A stretch of DNA of 64,000 nucleotides from Plasmodiophora brassicae (taxonomy: Eukaryota > Endomyxa > Phytomyxea > Plasmodiophorida > Plasmodiophoridae): positions 496,001-560,000 of the forward strand of contig JASFAU010000004.1 of NCBI GenBank assembly GCA_039704465.1, read 5' to 3'. The notes below the pieces were generated by a model. The model saw nothing but the letters and a program-made list of their open reading frames with translations. It had not been told where the DNA came from and searched no databases. The position numbers and the translations under genes are program-made. This document shows, piece by piece, positions 1 to 10,672 of the stretch. The stretch's first letter is position 1, and every line of letters begins with the position of its first letter.

Positions 1-2
1 TG

Positions 3-317
3 GCGGCGCTCCAGCGCCTGGCCTCCCTGCCCGAGGACACGCTCGTCTTCTGCGGCCACGAGTACACGGATCGCAATGCAGAGTTCGCGATGACCGTCAA
101 TCCGACGAACGAAGCGCTGGCGGAGCGCATCAGTCAGGTTCGCGACCTGCGGCGCAAGGGTCTGCCGACGATCCCGACGACGATCGCCATGGAGAAGGCC
201 ACGAACCCGTTCCTGCGCACATGGGATAATGAAATTCGAACCAGTCTGAAGCTGGGCAGCGAAGCCAGCGACCTCGCTGTGTTCACCGCCCTCAGAAAAC
301 GAAGGAACTGGTTCTAA
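3..317 (+). CDS. HAGH: glyoxalase II (hydroxyacylglutathione hydrolase), 3' part
   Basis: The frame is open from the window edge to TAA at 315-317, giving about 104 C-terminal residues; the 5' part lies outside. The peptide contains CGHEYT, the conserved glyoxalase II segment whose His is a metal ligand in the metallo-beta-lactamase fold, and later NPFLR followed by EIR, the typical C-terminal glutathione-binding helix region. Known role of the family: hydrolysis of S-D-lactoylglutathione to D-lactate and glutathione in methylglyoxal detoxification. No targeting signal can be judged because the N-terminus is missing. No intron is needed in the visible part. Confidence 0.9.
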   Translation, partial: AALQRLASLPEDTLVFCGHEYTDRNAEFAMTVNPTNEALAERISQVRDLRRKGLPTIPTTIAMEKATNPFLRTWDNEIRTSLKLGSEASDLAVFTALRKRRNWF

Positions 318-374
318 CAATGTCACGTGTCACATTTACACCGGCAACGGACTCGTGTACGTCTCCATTTCAGG

Positions 375-1449
375 TTATCGTTTCCGTATCTCGACGATCT
401 CGCGTATGTTTGACTGGCCATCTTCGAGGGTGGCGATCACGGCACCGTGCAGAGCCCCATCCGCCTGATTCACCGTATCGAGGAACGCTTGAACGGAACC
501 GCCCACCCCAAAGTAGTACCTGCAACGAGGTCAACACGGCGCGACACTTATTCGCGCAAACGGAGACGCACGTCTTGGCGGCCACGAAGGCGATTCCGTC
601 ACGTTTCAAACAGCGGTCTATCATGCGCACGAGGCTCGGGTACGTGGCCGCTGAATACCTAACCGCACACGCAACCTAATGTCATTTCGTGCATCGGTGC
701 ACGTCGCGAGTGGATAGAACGTTACAAGGTGTCGCAGGAGAATACCATGTCAAATTGGCCATCGGCACAGGCCGCACTGACAAGCCGGTCGTCGCGCCAG
801 TCGCCAGCGAGGAAGCGCGCGCCGCGCAAACATCGGTTGGCCGAAGCATTCGGAATCGTCACGTGCTGCAGGACGGACGCATTGAGGTCCTACACGTTGC
901 GTCAGCTGCCGCGCGATGCCACCACGAGGCGTTCCATCCGAACCTGGAACACAGCGCGAGCAGCTCCATGTGACAACGCGAATATGCCCGGGAGGCCATG
1001 GCCACACCCTAGGTCCATGACCTGCATGCCGGATAGGTCGACAGCATTGGCTTGCAGGTACTGCACTGCAGCAGCAGCAGCAGCAGCAATCAGAAAGGTG
1101 GCACTGTTCCTTGAATGGCAAGGCCAGCAAACCTACCGAGGTCCACCGCGCACTCCCACAACTTGAACCCGCCTTCGTACACGTTTGGAAGCAGGTCAGA
1201 CGCATGCAGCAGCGCCTTCAGCGATGCATACTCGTCGGATAATTGTCGCCTGTCAAAGACGGTCTGGCGAAACTCCCAGCTGGCAACTCGCACGACCTGC
1301 GACGGGGCAGACGTCGACGTCCTATTCGGCGGAGCGACCTCCTCGAAATGCGCCACGAAAGCGCCCGCCGCAGGACTGCCTTGCACGGCCTCTACTCGGT
1401 CGTCGTCGTCGGCGGCGTCACCGAACCCGAACCTGAACGATGACGCCAT
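375..1449 (-). CDS. METTL18: METTL18-like protein-histidine methyltransferase (5 exons)
   Basis: Five exons can be placed: complement 1449-1137, 1065-944, 889-726, 658-572 and 519-375. Together they give exactly 277 codons including TAA. The four introns are 71, 54, 67 and 52 bp, all GT..AG. The protein starts MASSFRFGFG, as family members start with a short F-rich stretch. It carries YEGGFKLWEC, then MDLGCGHGLPG (SAM-binding motif I), FQDLN, VTIPNA and YYFGVGG, which follow the human METTL18 order. Known role: tau-N methylation of a histidine in ribosomal protein uL3. The intron-free reading shows stops, so the exon model is essential. It is transcribed toward glyoxalase II, ending 58 bp from it. 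Confidence 0.93.
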
Positions 1450-1514
1450 GCCGCACCGGCAGACTGCTGCGATCCGTCCTGCAGATTGCGTGGCGCGCGC
1501 GCCCTTGCGCACGC

Positions 1515-1522
1515 TATAAATA
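1515..1522. promoter_or_regulatory. TATA-like element upstream of METTL18
   Basis: TATAAATA on the plus strand lies 66-73 bp upstream of the METTL18 start, read as TATTTATA in the sense of that gene. Its neighbourhood is strongly GC-rich, so the AT block stands out. A similar element sits 47-53 bp upstream of the HDAC gene (36468-36474). Confidence 0.35.
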
Positions 1523-1650
1523 GAGGAGCGCGACCAGAACCCTGACATGGTCGTGGGCAGCGCCCGGGGATGCGAGAGGTACGATGACAATATTATAGGT
1601 GGTAGGCAGCGGCGTTCACCAGCCTGCTCGAGGTACTGGAACACCGGGGA

Positions 1651-4018
1651 TCAGGTCAGGTCGACGGCGGTGAAGGGCGACGTGTTGTTCCCGAGGGCGA
1701 TGTCGTCCAGGAACGAGGTCGAATTGTGGAACGTGGTCCCGCCGAGCAGGAACTGGCAGTCCCTGTTGTCCTTGTTGATCTGGGCGATGCACGCCGCCTC
1801 TTCATACGTCGCACCGCCGACAATAAAAATGAACCTGCAGGGACAGACGCTCAACATTGCCCATTTCGTGTCCAGTCAGGTCCACGCGACACCGTACACT
1901 TGTTTCGTCGAGTGCTCCAGTTGAGGATTGGAACCAGCGATGGGGAACTCCGTTGTCTTGAGGCGCCCTTTCCGGATAGCATCCGCTGTCCGCGCCAGGA
2001 GAGGGTCGTGCTGGGTAAATATGTTCTACGTTGCCTCGGGCGTCAGCAAAGCACTGGCAGTTGCCATACGCGCGCAGCAAACCTCGACACCCTTGATGCC
2101 GGATGACAGCAGATTCGTCGCCTTCGCAAATATGTCCTTGTTCAGGTACAGGTCTTGGGTACGCACAGAGCTTCCCGCGTATCGCAGAAGCTGACTGACG
2201 AGCGCCACACGGCTTCGGAACTGGTCGAGGAGTCAGTTTGCGATCAACTGCGGCGGATGGTGTGGACGTATTAGATCACAGTTTCGTCGGTTGACCGGTC
2301 CCGAAGCAACGATAAGCATGTGGCGGTGTCGTTCTGCTCCTGCTCATACCGAAGCGCATACAGGCACACAATTCGAAGTTTGTCTTCGTCATGGAACTTG
2401 GGATCCTACGCGCAGCATGTAAGTAGACTATGCCACGGCCACCAGCAGCAATACCTTGATTGTGTCGAGAACACTTCGCAGGGCCTGCGTGTGAGAGTGC
2501 TCGCAGGACAAGGACTGCTGGATGGCAGACAGTTCCATTAAGTTCCGTTCCTCGACAATACGGGAAAGCTCAGACACGAGCCCAACATGTTTCGACACTG
2601 GAGGAACGGTTCAGACAGCCCATCCCCGTCTGGGCTGTGCTCACGCGACATCGTTACCGCTGGTACTTTCGGCAAGGTACTCAGAGTAGTTCTCCACAAA
2701 CCGCTGCATTGCTTCGATCGTATCAAGCTGACGGTCAGTCTTGGTCTTCTTCTGATATCCTTGAACCATCGCCCTGACGGCAACGCCCAGGTCTCCAAAG
2801 TTCAGAAGCGCACTTGATTTGTAGAAGGCGTCATCGTCGCCCAGGACAACTTCCTATATAACACGGATTCTCCGGATTCAAACAGGATACGATGCCACAT
2901 GGACCTTCACGGTTACCTTCTTGCCGACCTTGCCCTGCTTGTCTTCTTTATCCCTGATAGAGAGGCGATTGTTGTGCATACCAATCACTTCGTGGAGAAT
3001 TGATCTGAACAGTGAGTGCTTCAATTGTGCTCCACCAGCAATCTCATGGGCGCCCAACCGACCTGTAAGTCCACTGCATAAGCAGCGGCGTGACCGGATC
3101 CTCTCTCCGATCGAGAACCAATAGCAATGGGCGGACGTTCGAGTCGCTGCCAAACGAGAACAAATCCCGCTGCCCAGCCATCACCTGTTCGACCCTCTTC
3201 GCGATTCTATCGCATAACGGCGAAGATCCTAGGACAACGTTAGCTCTCATGCCTCCGGTCCTCCGACGAGGTCCCAATCAGTTCCTGACCTTGGTACCGG
3301 ACGACAGGCCTTGTTTTCAGCGATAAAGCCAAGGATAGCAAGCTATCGCATATCCGGTTAAATTTGGCGTTCTCAGCATCTCCCCAGCTGTCGCCAAACA
3401 GGCTGAACGTCAGCGGCATGTTCACAGAGAACAGATCGCTTCCGATTGCGAAATAGTCTGCATAGTACTCATGAACCTGCGTGTACAGAGACGCACAAGG
3501 TTCAACGCAGAGACCCACCAGCTTGTCCTCACATGGGTACCTCTTTGACAAGGTCGTACGCGTCTGCTTCAGCCAGGTCGCGAAGCATCTCCCGTGGCAA
3601 GATGTTGCTGAAGACTACGACCAGGTCAGAAATATAACGCCGAGCGCACCGACGTCAACGACGCACAAAGGTGGAACTCTTGGTACTGGGGGTTCTTCAG
3701 CAGCCCTTTCAGCAGGCCGATATTGGGCATTGTCGGGCGGACAAACACGACCGCCTTCAGATGCGACATCATCTCCTTCGATTTCGCATCAATCCTCTCG
3801 ACAATGTAGACGCTGTTGTCCAGCGCCAGCGTCTGCGTATAGGCCAGGCCGACGATGCCGCTCTGCCCGCCCACCCCCGCGTGTCAGCGCCGCCATCGAC
3901 GACGCCCAAACCCGCCGATTACCGTCTCCTGGTCCAATATGAGCGATTTCATGCCCTTGACGGACGGCAGCGACACCATGCGCTTGACGTAGTCGGCGAC
4001 GGCATCGGTCAGCGTCAT
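1651..4018 (-). CDS. VPS45: VPS45, Sec1/Munc18 family SNARE regulator
   Basis: The start is ATG at 4016-4018 and the stop is at 1651-1653, spread over many exons with short introns. Recognisable blocks in order are VKGMKSLILDQET, then (after a clear intron, GTAATC..GCAG) GIVGLAYTQT, VYIVERIDAKSKEM, HLKAVVFVRPT, LLLVLDRREDPVTPLL, HEVIGMHNNR, MSKHVG-like VSKHVGLVSELSRIVEERN, and near the end FIVGGATYEEA and LGGTTFHNSTSFLDD. These match the whole length of the Vps45 subfamily rather than Sec1 or Sly1. Known role: it binds syntaxin-16/Tlg2-type SNAREs at TGN and endosomes to control membrane fusion. Introns were verified at the DQET/SGIV, STSG/SKHV and TIK/DPKF junctions. Confidence 0.9.
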
Positions 4019-4230
4019 GGCCGTCGCCCGTTGTGGTCGTCTCCTGAACAAAATATAGTCCGCGCGGGCACCGCTTCTCCCCATCGCCGTGTTGTATATT
4101 ATACTCCAGATGGGGCTGCACTACCTACATAGGCAGTCGATCCACCCGATACGAGGGGGTGTCCTCGTCCGCACCGATGCCCGGGTAGTGTGGCGAGCAG
4201 TGTATATGAGATCGCCAGATGTGCGCGCCC

Positions 4231-6258
4231 CTATACGTCAGGTTTAATGGGGAACGCTTCATCGGACCCTCGCTTGCGTGGCGTTATCGATCCGGGGTGC
4301 GATCCCCTGTCTGCTGTTACTGTCTCACCAGTGAGGCCTGCCTCCGCTGCGATGCGCTCACCGCTGCTCTGCGCCGGAACAGCAACGTGGTCGTCGTCGG
4401 GGAAGGGTGCAATGCAGGCGGTGGGCTCGAGCGTGGCACGTCGGAACAGGTGCTTCAGGAGGTCGGGAGGACCGGCAGCCGCAGTCCCATCCCGTGCTGA
4501 CGGAGGCAGCGCTTCGATGTACGCCGCCCATGACACCCAGTTGATGTCGTTCGACGTGTACAGCGGATGGTTCGCCTTCAGGGCGTGGCTCCTGGCGCGG
4601 ATAACGTCGGCCGGTGGGTGCCCATCAGGAGGCCGATCCCCAAGTCTGCCAACGCCACCGAGCAGGTCGTGTTCGAACGTCGACCACGACATCCAGCTGA
4701 AGTCGTCTGCTGTGATATCCCGGCGACCGAGCCGATCAGACTGATTCGCCGATGGCGGTGGGGATTCGTCTCGTGAGACGACAGGGTGAGGTCCGGGATC
4801 AGAGGGAGGTGGCCGACAACGGTCGTCACTCTGCAGGGTCGCTTTGAACCTGGCGAACGACAGCGCCGAGTCCACGGCGAGCGAGTACCGGAAGACGGTG
4901 ACAACCGCCCTGTGCATACCCGTCCGACCAGCCGACAACCTCTTGCTGAGGGTGCTTGGCGACAGACCCTCGTCGCCGCGCGCCGGTGTCACCAGGACGA
5001 ACTTATCGATATCGTCCCGAGTCGCCGGACGCGGCGCCCACGACATCCGACGGTCGTGGTCCACGACCACCTCGTGCCTGATGTAGCGCGCCGCTATGGA
5101 CCAGACCAGCGCCACCGGATCGTGTACGTTCTGGCGGACGGCCACGCCGAACGTCGACGACGCCTTGTGCTGGCCCTTGTAGTCGCAAACGCGAACAGTG
5201 AATCGAAGCATCCGATCGCGCGCGGGCACGCCGGCGCGACGTGCAAGGCCAGGTCGTGGCGACGGCGACCCGCAGGCATTGTCGACGTCCGCGTTCGCGT
5301 TGATGAGCTCCTCGCAGGCTCTGTCGAAGACGTCCTTCGACGTGATCGATGTCGAATACCGGTAGATGGTCAGGTTCACGGCACGCTCATCCTGCTCTCG
5401 CAGGACGACCATGGACGACGCGAGGCGCGACAGCAGGCAGGGTGCGCCGCCGACCGGATCGTAGATCGTGACGAACCTGTCCAGGTCGGCGGCGCTCGGC
5501 TCGTCGTCGCCCCATTCCATGGACCCGTCGTCATGGACGACGATCTCGCGAACGACGTACTCCCTCGATTTGGCCCGGACCTGGGCCAGGAGATCGTCGG
5601 CGCCGGCGTACTCCACGTGCCAGGACGCCTGCGCCACCGCCTTGCCTTTCTTGAAGTCGCGTACATGAATATGGAATCGCAGCGTCGAGGTGCGGACGGC
5701 CAGCCCCAGCAGGCGACCCGATTCGCGAAGGTCGCGGGTGACGCGCGCGTACACGTCAGCGGTGCGGACGGCGCGCGAGTACCGGAAGACGTTCATGCGG
5801 AACGACGGGCGCGTTTCGTTCCGGAGGACGGGCGCCAGCAGCAGCTGAGAAGGGCTGTAGAACCGGTACGAACGATGGGCGTCCCAGAACGTCACGAACC
5901 TGTCGATGTCGCCTTCGTTGAGGTCGGCGGCCGGGCGCCACGTTAGCGTGGCGTCCCTGTCGTCGACGGCCGCCTCGCCGACGACGTCCTGCAGGGCTTT
6001 CGCCCAGAGCTTCGACAGCAGGTCCCGCAGGTCGGCGTACTGTATAACGAGCCAGGTGTCGGCCGGCGGCGACGCCCGCTGGCTGACGAAATCGCGGGCA
6101 ATGACCGTGACGCGAAGCGACTTCGGCGCCGGAGCGCCCCCACGTGGCCCTCCGTCATCGTCGTCATCCGTCGGACGCGGCGGCGTGGCGCGGTCGCGCG
6201 ACGAATTGCGCGCGACGTCCAGCATTGGTACTATGCAGGGGACGCGGCCGCACAGCAC
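4231..6258 (-). CDS. protein with three tandem copies of an unrecognised ~130-residue domain
   Basis: One open frame of 675 codons. I do not recognise the family. Three internal repeats are visible, beginning LRVTVIARDF, LRFHIHVRDFKKGKA and LRFTVRVCDYKGQ. Each is followed by a block ending xDLDRFVT or DDIDKFVL, and each closes with a strand-rich F/YRYSxxxxxxDV or similar. The pattern alternates predicted beta strands and a central W (SMEWGDD, RMSWAPR). The C-terminal 200 residues are Pro/Arg-rich with two related motifs, ADDFSWMSWSTFE and SNDINWVSWAAYIEA. No signal peptide is seen in this frame. A fourth, degenerate copy lies just upstream, so the true start may be further 5' with an intron near 6260. 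Function unknown; it could be a lineage-specific binding scaffold. Confidence 0.7.
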   Translation of the reverse strand: MLCGRVPCIVPMLDVARNSSRDRATPPRPTDDDDDGGPRGGAPAPKSLRVTVIARDFVSQRASPPADTWLVIQYADLRDLLSKLWAKALQDVVGEAAVDDRDATLTWRPAADLNEGDIDRFVTFWDAHRSYRFYSPSQLLLAPVLRNETRPSFRMNVFRYSRAVRTADVYARVTRDLRESGRLLGLAVRTSTLRFHIHVRDFKKGKAVAQASWHVEYAGADDLLAQVRAKSREYVVREIVVHDDGSMEWGDDEPSAADLDRFVTIYDPVGGAPCLLSRLASSMVVLREQDERAVNLTIYRYSTSITSKDVFDRACEELINANADVDNACGSPSPRPGLARRAGVPARDRMLRFTVRVCDYKGQHKASSTFGVAVRQNVHDPVALVWSIAARYIRHEVVVDHDRRMSWAPRPATRDDIDKFVLVTPARGDEGLSPSTLSKRLSAGRTGMHRAVVTVFRYSLAVDSALSFARFKATLQSDDRCRPPPSDPGPHPVVSRDESPPPSANQSDRLGRRDITADDFSWMSWSTFEHDLLGGVGRLGDRPPDGHPPADVIRARSHALKANHPLYTSNDINWVSWAAYIEALPPSARDGTAAAGPPDLLKHLFRRATLEPTACIAPFPDDDHVAVPAQSSGERIAAEAGLTGETVTADRGSHPGSITPRKRGSDEAFPIKPDV

Positions 6259-6547
6259 CCGCCGGCGTCGACCTGTTCCCCGTGCAACTGGTCACACAGC
6301 GCTGGGGCTTGGGCGCGCGGAGACACCGCTGTGTGTGCAGGTCAATATCGGTTGATTGGGGGGCCAGCGGCAACCCGAAACGAAGGTGTGCCTCGACCGT
6401 TTCGTTGTATTGCGGGGTCAGCGCCTCAGCGGTGGACCAGCCCAACGGAAGTCCCGACCTCTGGGCGCTCTGAACGTCACAGCAGAACGCGGTGCCCGCC
6501 TGGATTTGACCCTTGTAGTCGCGAGGTCGAACGGTGGAACGGACCAC
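6259..6547 (-). pseudogene. fourth copy of the 4.2-6.3 kb repeat domain, partial or first exon
   Basis: On the minus strand the frame beginning at 6547 reads RSTVRPRDYKGQIQAG followed by a segment alignable with the third repeat of the neighbouring protein (LRFTVRVCDYKGQ). After about 60 residues similarity is lost and the frame does not run into the 675-codon frame. Either this is an upstream exon joined by an intron I could not place, or a decayed extra repeat. Only the DYKGQ block and the following W/P pattern support the relationship. Confidence 0.4.
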
Positions 6548-6559
6548 ATACGTCGGCGG

Positions 6560-8470
6560 TGATCGCGATGCGGTGCGGCACGAGGAGAACCGCCATCACC
6601 GACGATGCTGCGACCCCTGGGGTTTCTGCAAAGAGAAGTGCGGTAACGGGTGGTTCGTGAGACATAATAAACTCTGCTGTGGCGTGTTCTGCAGGACGAG
6701 GGTGTCCGCACAAAGTCGAGCAAGGCGCGTTGCCGGTGCCGGCAAGGGATTCACGCCGCACGTTTACGTATCGCAGAGACAGGTGGAACTTTCCGTGCTT
6801 AAGATTCCTTGTCGACCAGGGCACGGGTGAACTCCCCATCGTTGTCGGCGTTCTGCTCGTCAAGACATTTGAGCATTACGCCGGCAACGATGAGGAGTTC
6901 ATCCATGCCTGGTCAACAAGATAGGTTAAACACGGAAAGGCCCACATGTCTATCTGTCTCCCCCGGAATCACCACGCGTCATCGATCGCGTCAACGGCAG
7001 AAGCCAGGACGGGCAAGCACAGCGAACAAATGAGGATGGGTTTATGTACAAATGGATGCTAACTGGACAGGGGACAGGGTGGACGTGTGACACGACGACG
7101 GACGGTCTCCATGCCGACTGTTGCGATGACGCACCGACATGGGAAGAGCGCTCAGCAGCTGATCGCCTTCAGAGACCCAGTGCGCTTGAGTGCCTAGACG
7201 GGCGAGGTCCCCCTGTGGGGCGCCTTCTGGGTTAGTGACGATCGCCCTACTCAGGCACAGACACCGTCAGACAACGAACGCACATCAGTCCTGCAATTGC
7301 ATACGGAGACGTCGCCTGAATCGGCAGAAGCAGAGGTCCAGCTGCGTCCTGGGTTTGCAATCCGGCACCGATCTGCGATGCGATAGGTATCAGCAACCGA
7401 GCGCGCGCGCACCCCCATCACAGCTAGCTGGACTTGCCGGTCCAGGCGTGCCCGTGTCGTCGCGCGCACCCGACTGTGAGTCCTTGGACGATGCGCTCGC
7501 CTAATGCAACGTCGTTCCCACGTCAGACGTACGGGTCGGAACCGACATCGGCTCGCCGCCTATCATACCGCCTCTGACGTTGCTGTCGGGTTCTCTTCCG
7601 TTGCCTGGTCCGCAATGAAACGTCAGCATTGGAGATCTGTTGCATCGCCTGGTGCTGCCGTACCTGAAGGTAGGAGACCGCCAGCGTCAGTTTCTGCTGA
7701 CGAGACAGGCCGCCCGCAGGATCCCGGCGAGTCATCAGCGCGATCAGCGAGGCGCGCGGGTCGCCAGCTGTACTGCTCTGGTCGGGGCACTTCCCACCGA
7801 CGGTAACTTGGGCGCTGTCCCCAGCCCTGTTCGAATCAGATCGTCAGGGCCCTCCAGGCGGCAGGCGACGTCCTGCGTACCGGTGCGATTTGGACTGGGC
7901 TTGTGACGATCGTCGCGATCGCGACACCCACCGACGGACTGGAACAGAGAGGTCAGCGGTCACCTGTCAGTACGGGCACCGTTGCCGGGACGGACGTACG
8001 CGCTGCCCCTGCGCCGAACCGAGCACGTAGCGTCGACCAGAACCCCATGCCGCCACCGAGCAAACGCGCGTCCACGAACTGACCGACCTGCAACTCAACT
8101 GGGCCGGCGTAACGTACCCTGGGATCGACCGATCGAATCTAGGTACGGTACGGGACAGTACGTACCTAGACTCGGTCGGTCGACCACAGGGGTACGCTTG
8201 TCGATCCCTACCAGACAGGTATGTACCGTATCTAACCTGGATATCTGGGTCCTCGCCGGAGGATGGCTTAGTCGCTGCGAATCATCGCTGCTGAATAGCC
8301 ATGCATCTCGTCCTCCCGAGGAAGCCCAATGCAAGTTGCGAATGAACGAACAGCGGCCACGACGATTCATCTTGTGACCCGTTGACATGCGGCCCGATGC
8401 TGCAAGGGATCCCACTACGTCCCGGGAGGCTCTTGCCCCGACGTTCGGCAAAGGGATTGTAATATTAACT
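6560..8470. other. gene-poor stretch, about 1.9 kb
   Basis: No recognised protein is found on either strand. The best candidate is a minus-strand frame of about 115 codons ending at 7523, which includes SLIALMTRRDPAGGLSRQQ and LTLAVSYLQ. It reads smoothly and could be an exon of an unknown gene, but I cannot place its start or splice sites. A hairpin occupies 8124-8184. Otherwise I see nothing I can support. Confidence 0.4.
8124..8184. repeat. imperfect inverted repeat (24-nt arms)
   Basis: The left arm 8124-8147 and right arm 8161-8184 pair at 21 of 24 positions around a 13-nt loop; both arms contain the block TCTAGGTACG or its complement. It lies about 300 bp from the 3' end of the tyrosinase gene in otherwise featureless DNA. 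It could form a cruciform or an RNA hairpin, or be the remains of a small mobile element. Confidence 0.6.
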
Positions 8471-8478
8471 TGGATGGT

Positions 8479-10367
8479 TCAGTACCGCATCGGGACGAAC
8501 TTCACCTGGTAGTTCGGCATGTCCATGGGCGCCTTGGTATCCAGGTTGATCATCTGCATCTTGAACTGATCGTTGACCTTGTCCAGGTCACAGTTGTCGA
8601 GCAGCTGCGCGTGCGGGATCGTCACATCCATGTACCGGTCCATCGTGTAGAACATGCCTGCCCAAACGTGCTGCGGTCAGTCGGGGTGTCATCCATGCGG
8701 TCGCCAGCAGACCGACCCGAATTGCCCATGCCCAGGTTGTAGAGGATGCCGATACGGGTGCCTTTCATGTACGCGTCTATACGGGTCGGCGGTCGCGTCG
8801 ACTGGACGTCCTTGATGATGCAGACGACACGAGCGGTGGCGCCGCGCTTCTGCGACCCCAGCATCTGCGACTTGTCAATCTGGCTGTCTTCCAGGTTCAT
8901 CGGGATCTGCAGGCGCGACGGCGATGGATCCGAATAGTTCGCGATGAAACGTCGCTCCATGACGTTCAGCTCGGGAGCGGGCGGGTCCACTGCATCAGTG
9001 CCCTCCTGCACACCACCACCCGCCTGCGATTCCGCTGACGCTGAAGGCGCCGCCGCCGGTGCCACCGGGTCCGCGCTTCCCGTCGAGATTGCAATCGGCT
9101 GCGTCGTGGGCGGCGAAGTGACGATCCCGGGCTGCATCGTTGTGTTCGTACGGTTGCCCCCATGCACTTTGCCGTTTGCCGTCTTGGTCGCGTTGCCGGT
9201 CGCGTTGCCGGTCGCGTTCTTGCCATGCGATGCCTGCGAGGCCGGCTGTGTCCCGTTCCCGTTCTTTGGTGCCTGCGTTCGGACCGCAGGTGGGAACTTG
9301 GGCGCCGTTGGTTTGGGGGTGGTTCGCCTTGGCGTTGGTGGCGGCGTCGTCCCAGTTGGAATCGGCAGGCCGGCCTTGTCGACCGTCCCGACACTCTCCT
9401 CCCTCGTTGGGTCGTTCTTCCCGACCTTCATGTCGGGAGCGCCGCGCATCCAGCCGGTCAGGTCCTTGATCTGGTCGTCGCCCGAGAACGTGCCCAGTGA
9501 GTCCTGCGAACGTCATCATCAGCCGGCATGGAACACGGTGCCGCAGGAGGGATCGCAACCTGCAAAGGCCCACGTGCCTCCTCCGGGTACATGGCGAACT
9601 TGTTGACCAGCTGCCATTGCCACCAGATACGATCGACATTGTTGTGGTTCAACCAGAAGATCGGATCGAACGCAGAGTAGTCGAGCGTGTTCACTGAAAA
9701 CGAAGACGCTGAGTACAGGTCGTCGCCGGTCCAAGCCAATGCAGAACGTACTGTCCCCTCCAACGGACCCATGTACGTCATTGTGTGCACCCTCCAGGGC
9801 TGCTGACATTTCTTCAAAACTCTCCCGCGTGATCGTCAGGGCTTCTTGATCAGCCAGCGACTTGAACGGGAAGTCGGCGTTCATGTCTCGTTTCGTCATG
9901 CCATCACCTGCAATGACCCAGTTGGTTAGCGTTGACGTCGTCGTCCGCACTATGCAGAAGGGATCACCTGCTTTCGGCCCGGCCAGGAGCGGGTTGGCCT
10001 GGACGTTGCCCTGGGCGTCGACGTAGGTTGCGTCCAGAAGCGCTTGAGGGATGGGCCCAGTGGTCCAGTCCCAATAGGGCAACGGGACGCCGAGAGCGAT
10101 TTCCAAACGCGCGATGAATCGTCGATGCCATGGCAGGAATTTCTTCGAGCCGTGTGGGCAGAACGAATGAGGGACGCCGTGGTCGCCGGCAACGGCAACC
10201 CATTGGCCGTTCTGCTGCAGCGTACGAACGGCGTCCCGAAACCGGGTCAGTTCATCGGGACTTAGGTCGGCCAGGTTCTTCCTGGGGCCAAGTTCACCAT
10301 CAGCAATGGCAACGATGGCCGTTAGAACGACACCAATCCAGAGCGGTGCGGCTGCCGGTAGGTGCAT
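8479..10367 (-). CDS. secreted tyrosinase (type 3 copper protein)
   Basis: The start is ATG 10365-10367 and the stop is at 8479-8481; at least three short introns are needed. The first 24 residues form a signal peptide (hydrophobic IGVVLTAIVAIA core). The CuA region has HSFCPHG and FLPWHRRF, with PYWDW after it. An intron inside the HNDVHG..GGD region joins to FDPIFWLNHNNVDRIWW, the CuB site with its HxxxD/R pattern. Further exons give DLTGWMRGAPDM, then a 100-residue Pro/Thr/Asn-rich linker and a conserved-looking C-terminal module ending VKFVPMRY. Known chemistry: oxidation of phenols and catechols to quinones (pigment, cross-linking). The long low-complexity linker plus extra C-terminal domain is unusual for short tyrosinases. 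It faces the GH49 gene head to head across about 300 bp. Confidence 0.9.
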
Positions 10368-10672
10368 GTCGCGGTTAGGTAATATGGTTTAGCTGGCAGG
10401 CCGCCGTCCCTGCAAATGGCTCGTTTAGGGTGTGCCCCCAGCAATCAAAAGGCGTGGGTCATCGATATCATCCATGTTGACACACACTGCGAACATTGCT
10501 CGTCGTAGTGGAGTCACGACATGCAAGCTGAAGCAAATTCGTGACCAACCGCGTTGGCTGTGTCAGTGGGGTCACCGGTTCAGATTTCAGGCCGGGAATT
10601 TGGCGCGCGCCCCCATCCGCTCTACGTGACGATCGGAATCTTGGGCTCCGTTCACCATGCCATATCCAGTAA

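Noticed and set aside
4786..5946. 386-codon plus-strand frame antisense to the repeat-domain protein
   Set aside because: The minus frame is longer, shows internal domain repeats, and the plus frame is an Arg/Val-rich mirror.
7523..7855. Possible small gene on the minus strand in the 6.6-8.5 kb gap
   Set aside because: It reads smoothly (TRRDPAGGLSRQQKL) but has no start, no splice partner and no recognisable family; kept only as a remark.
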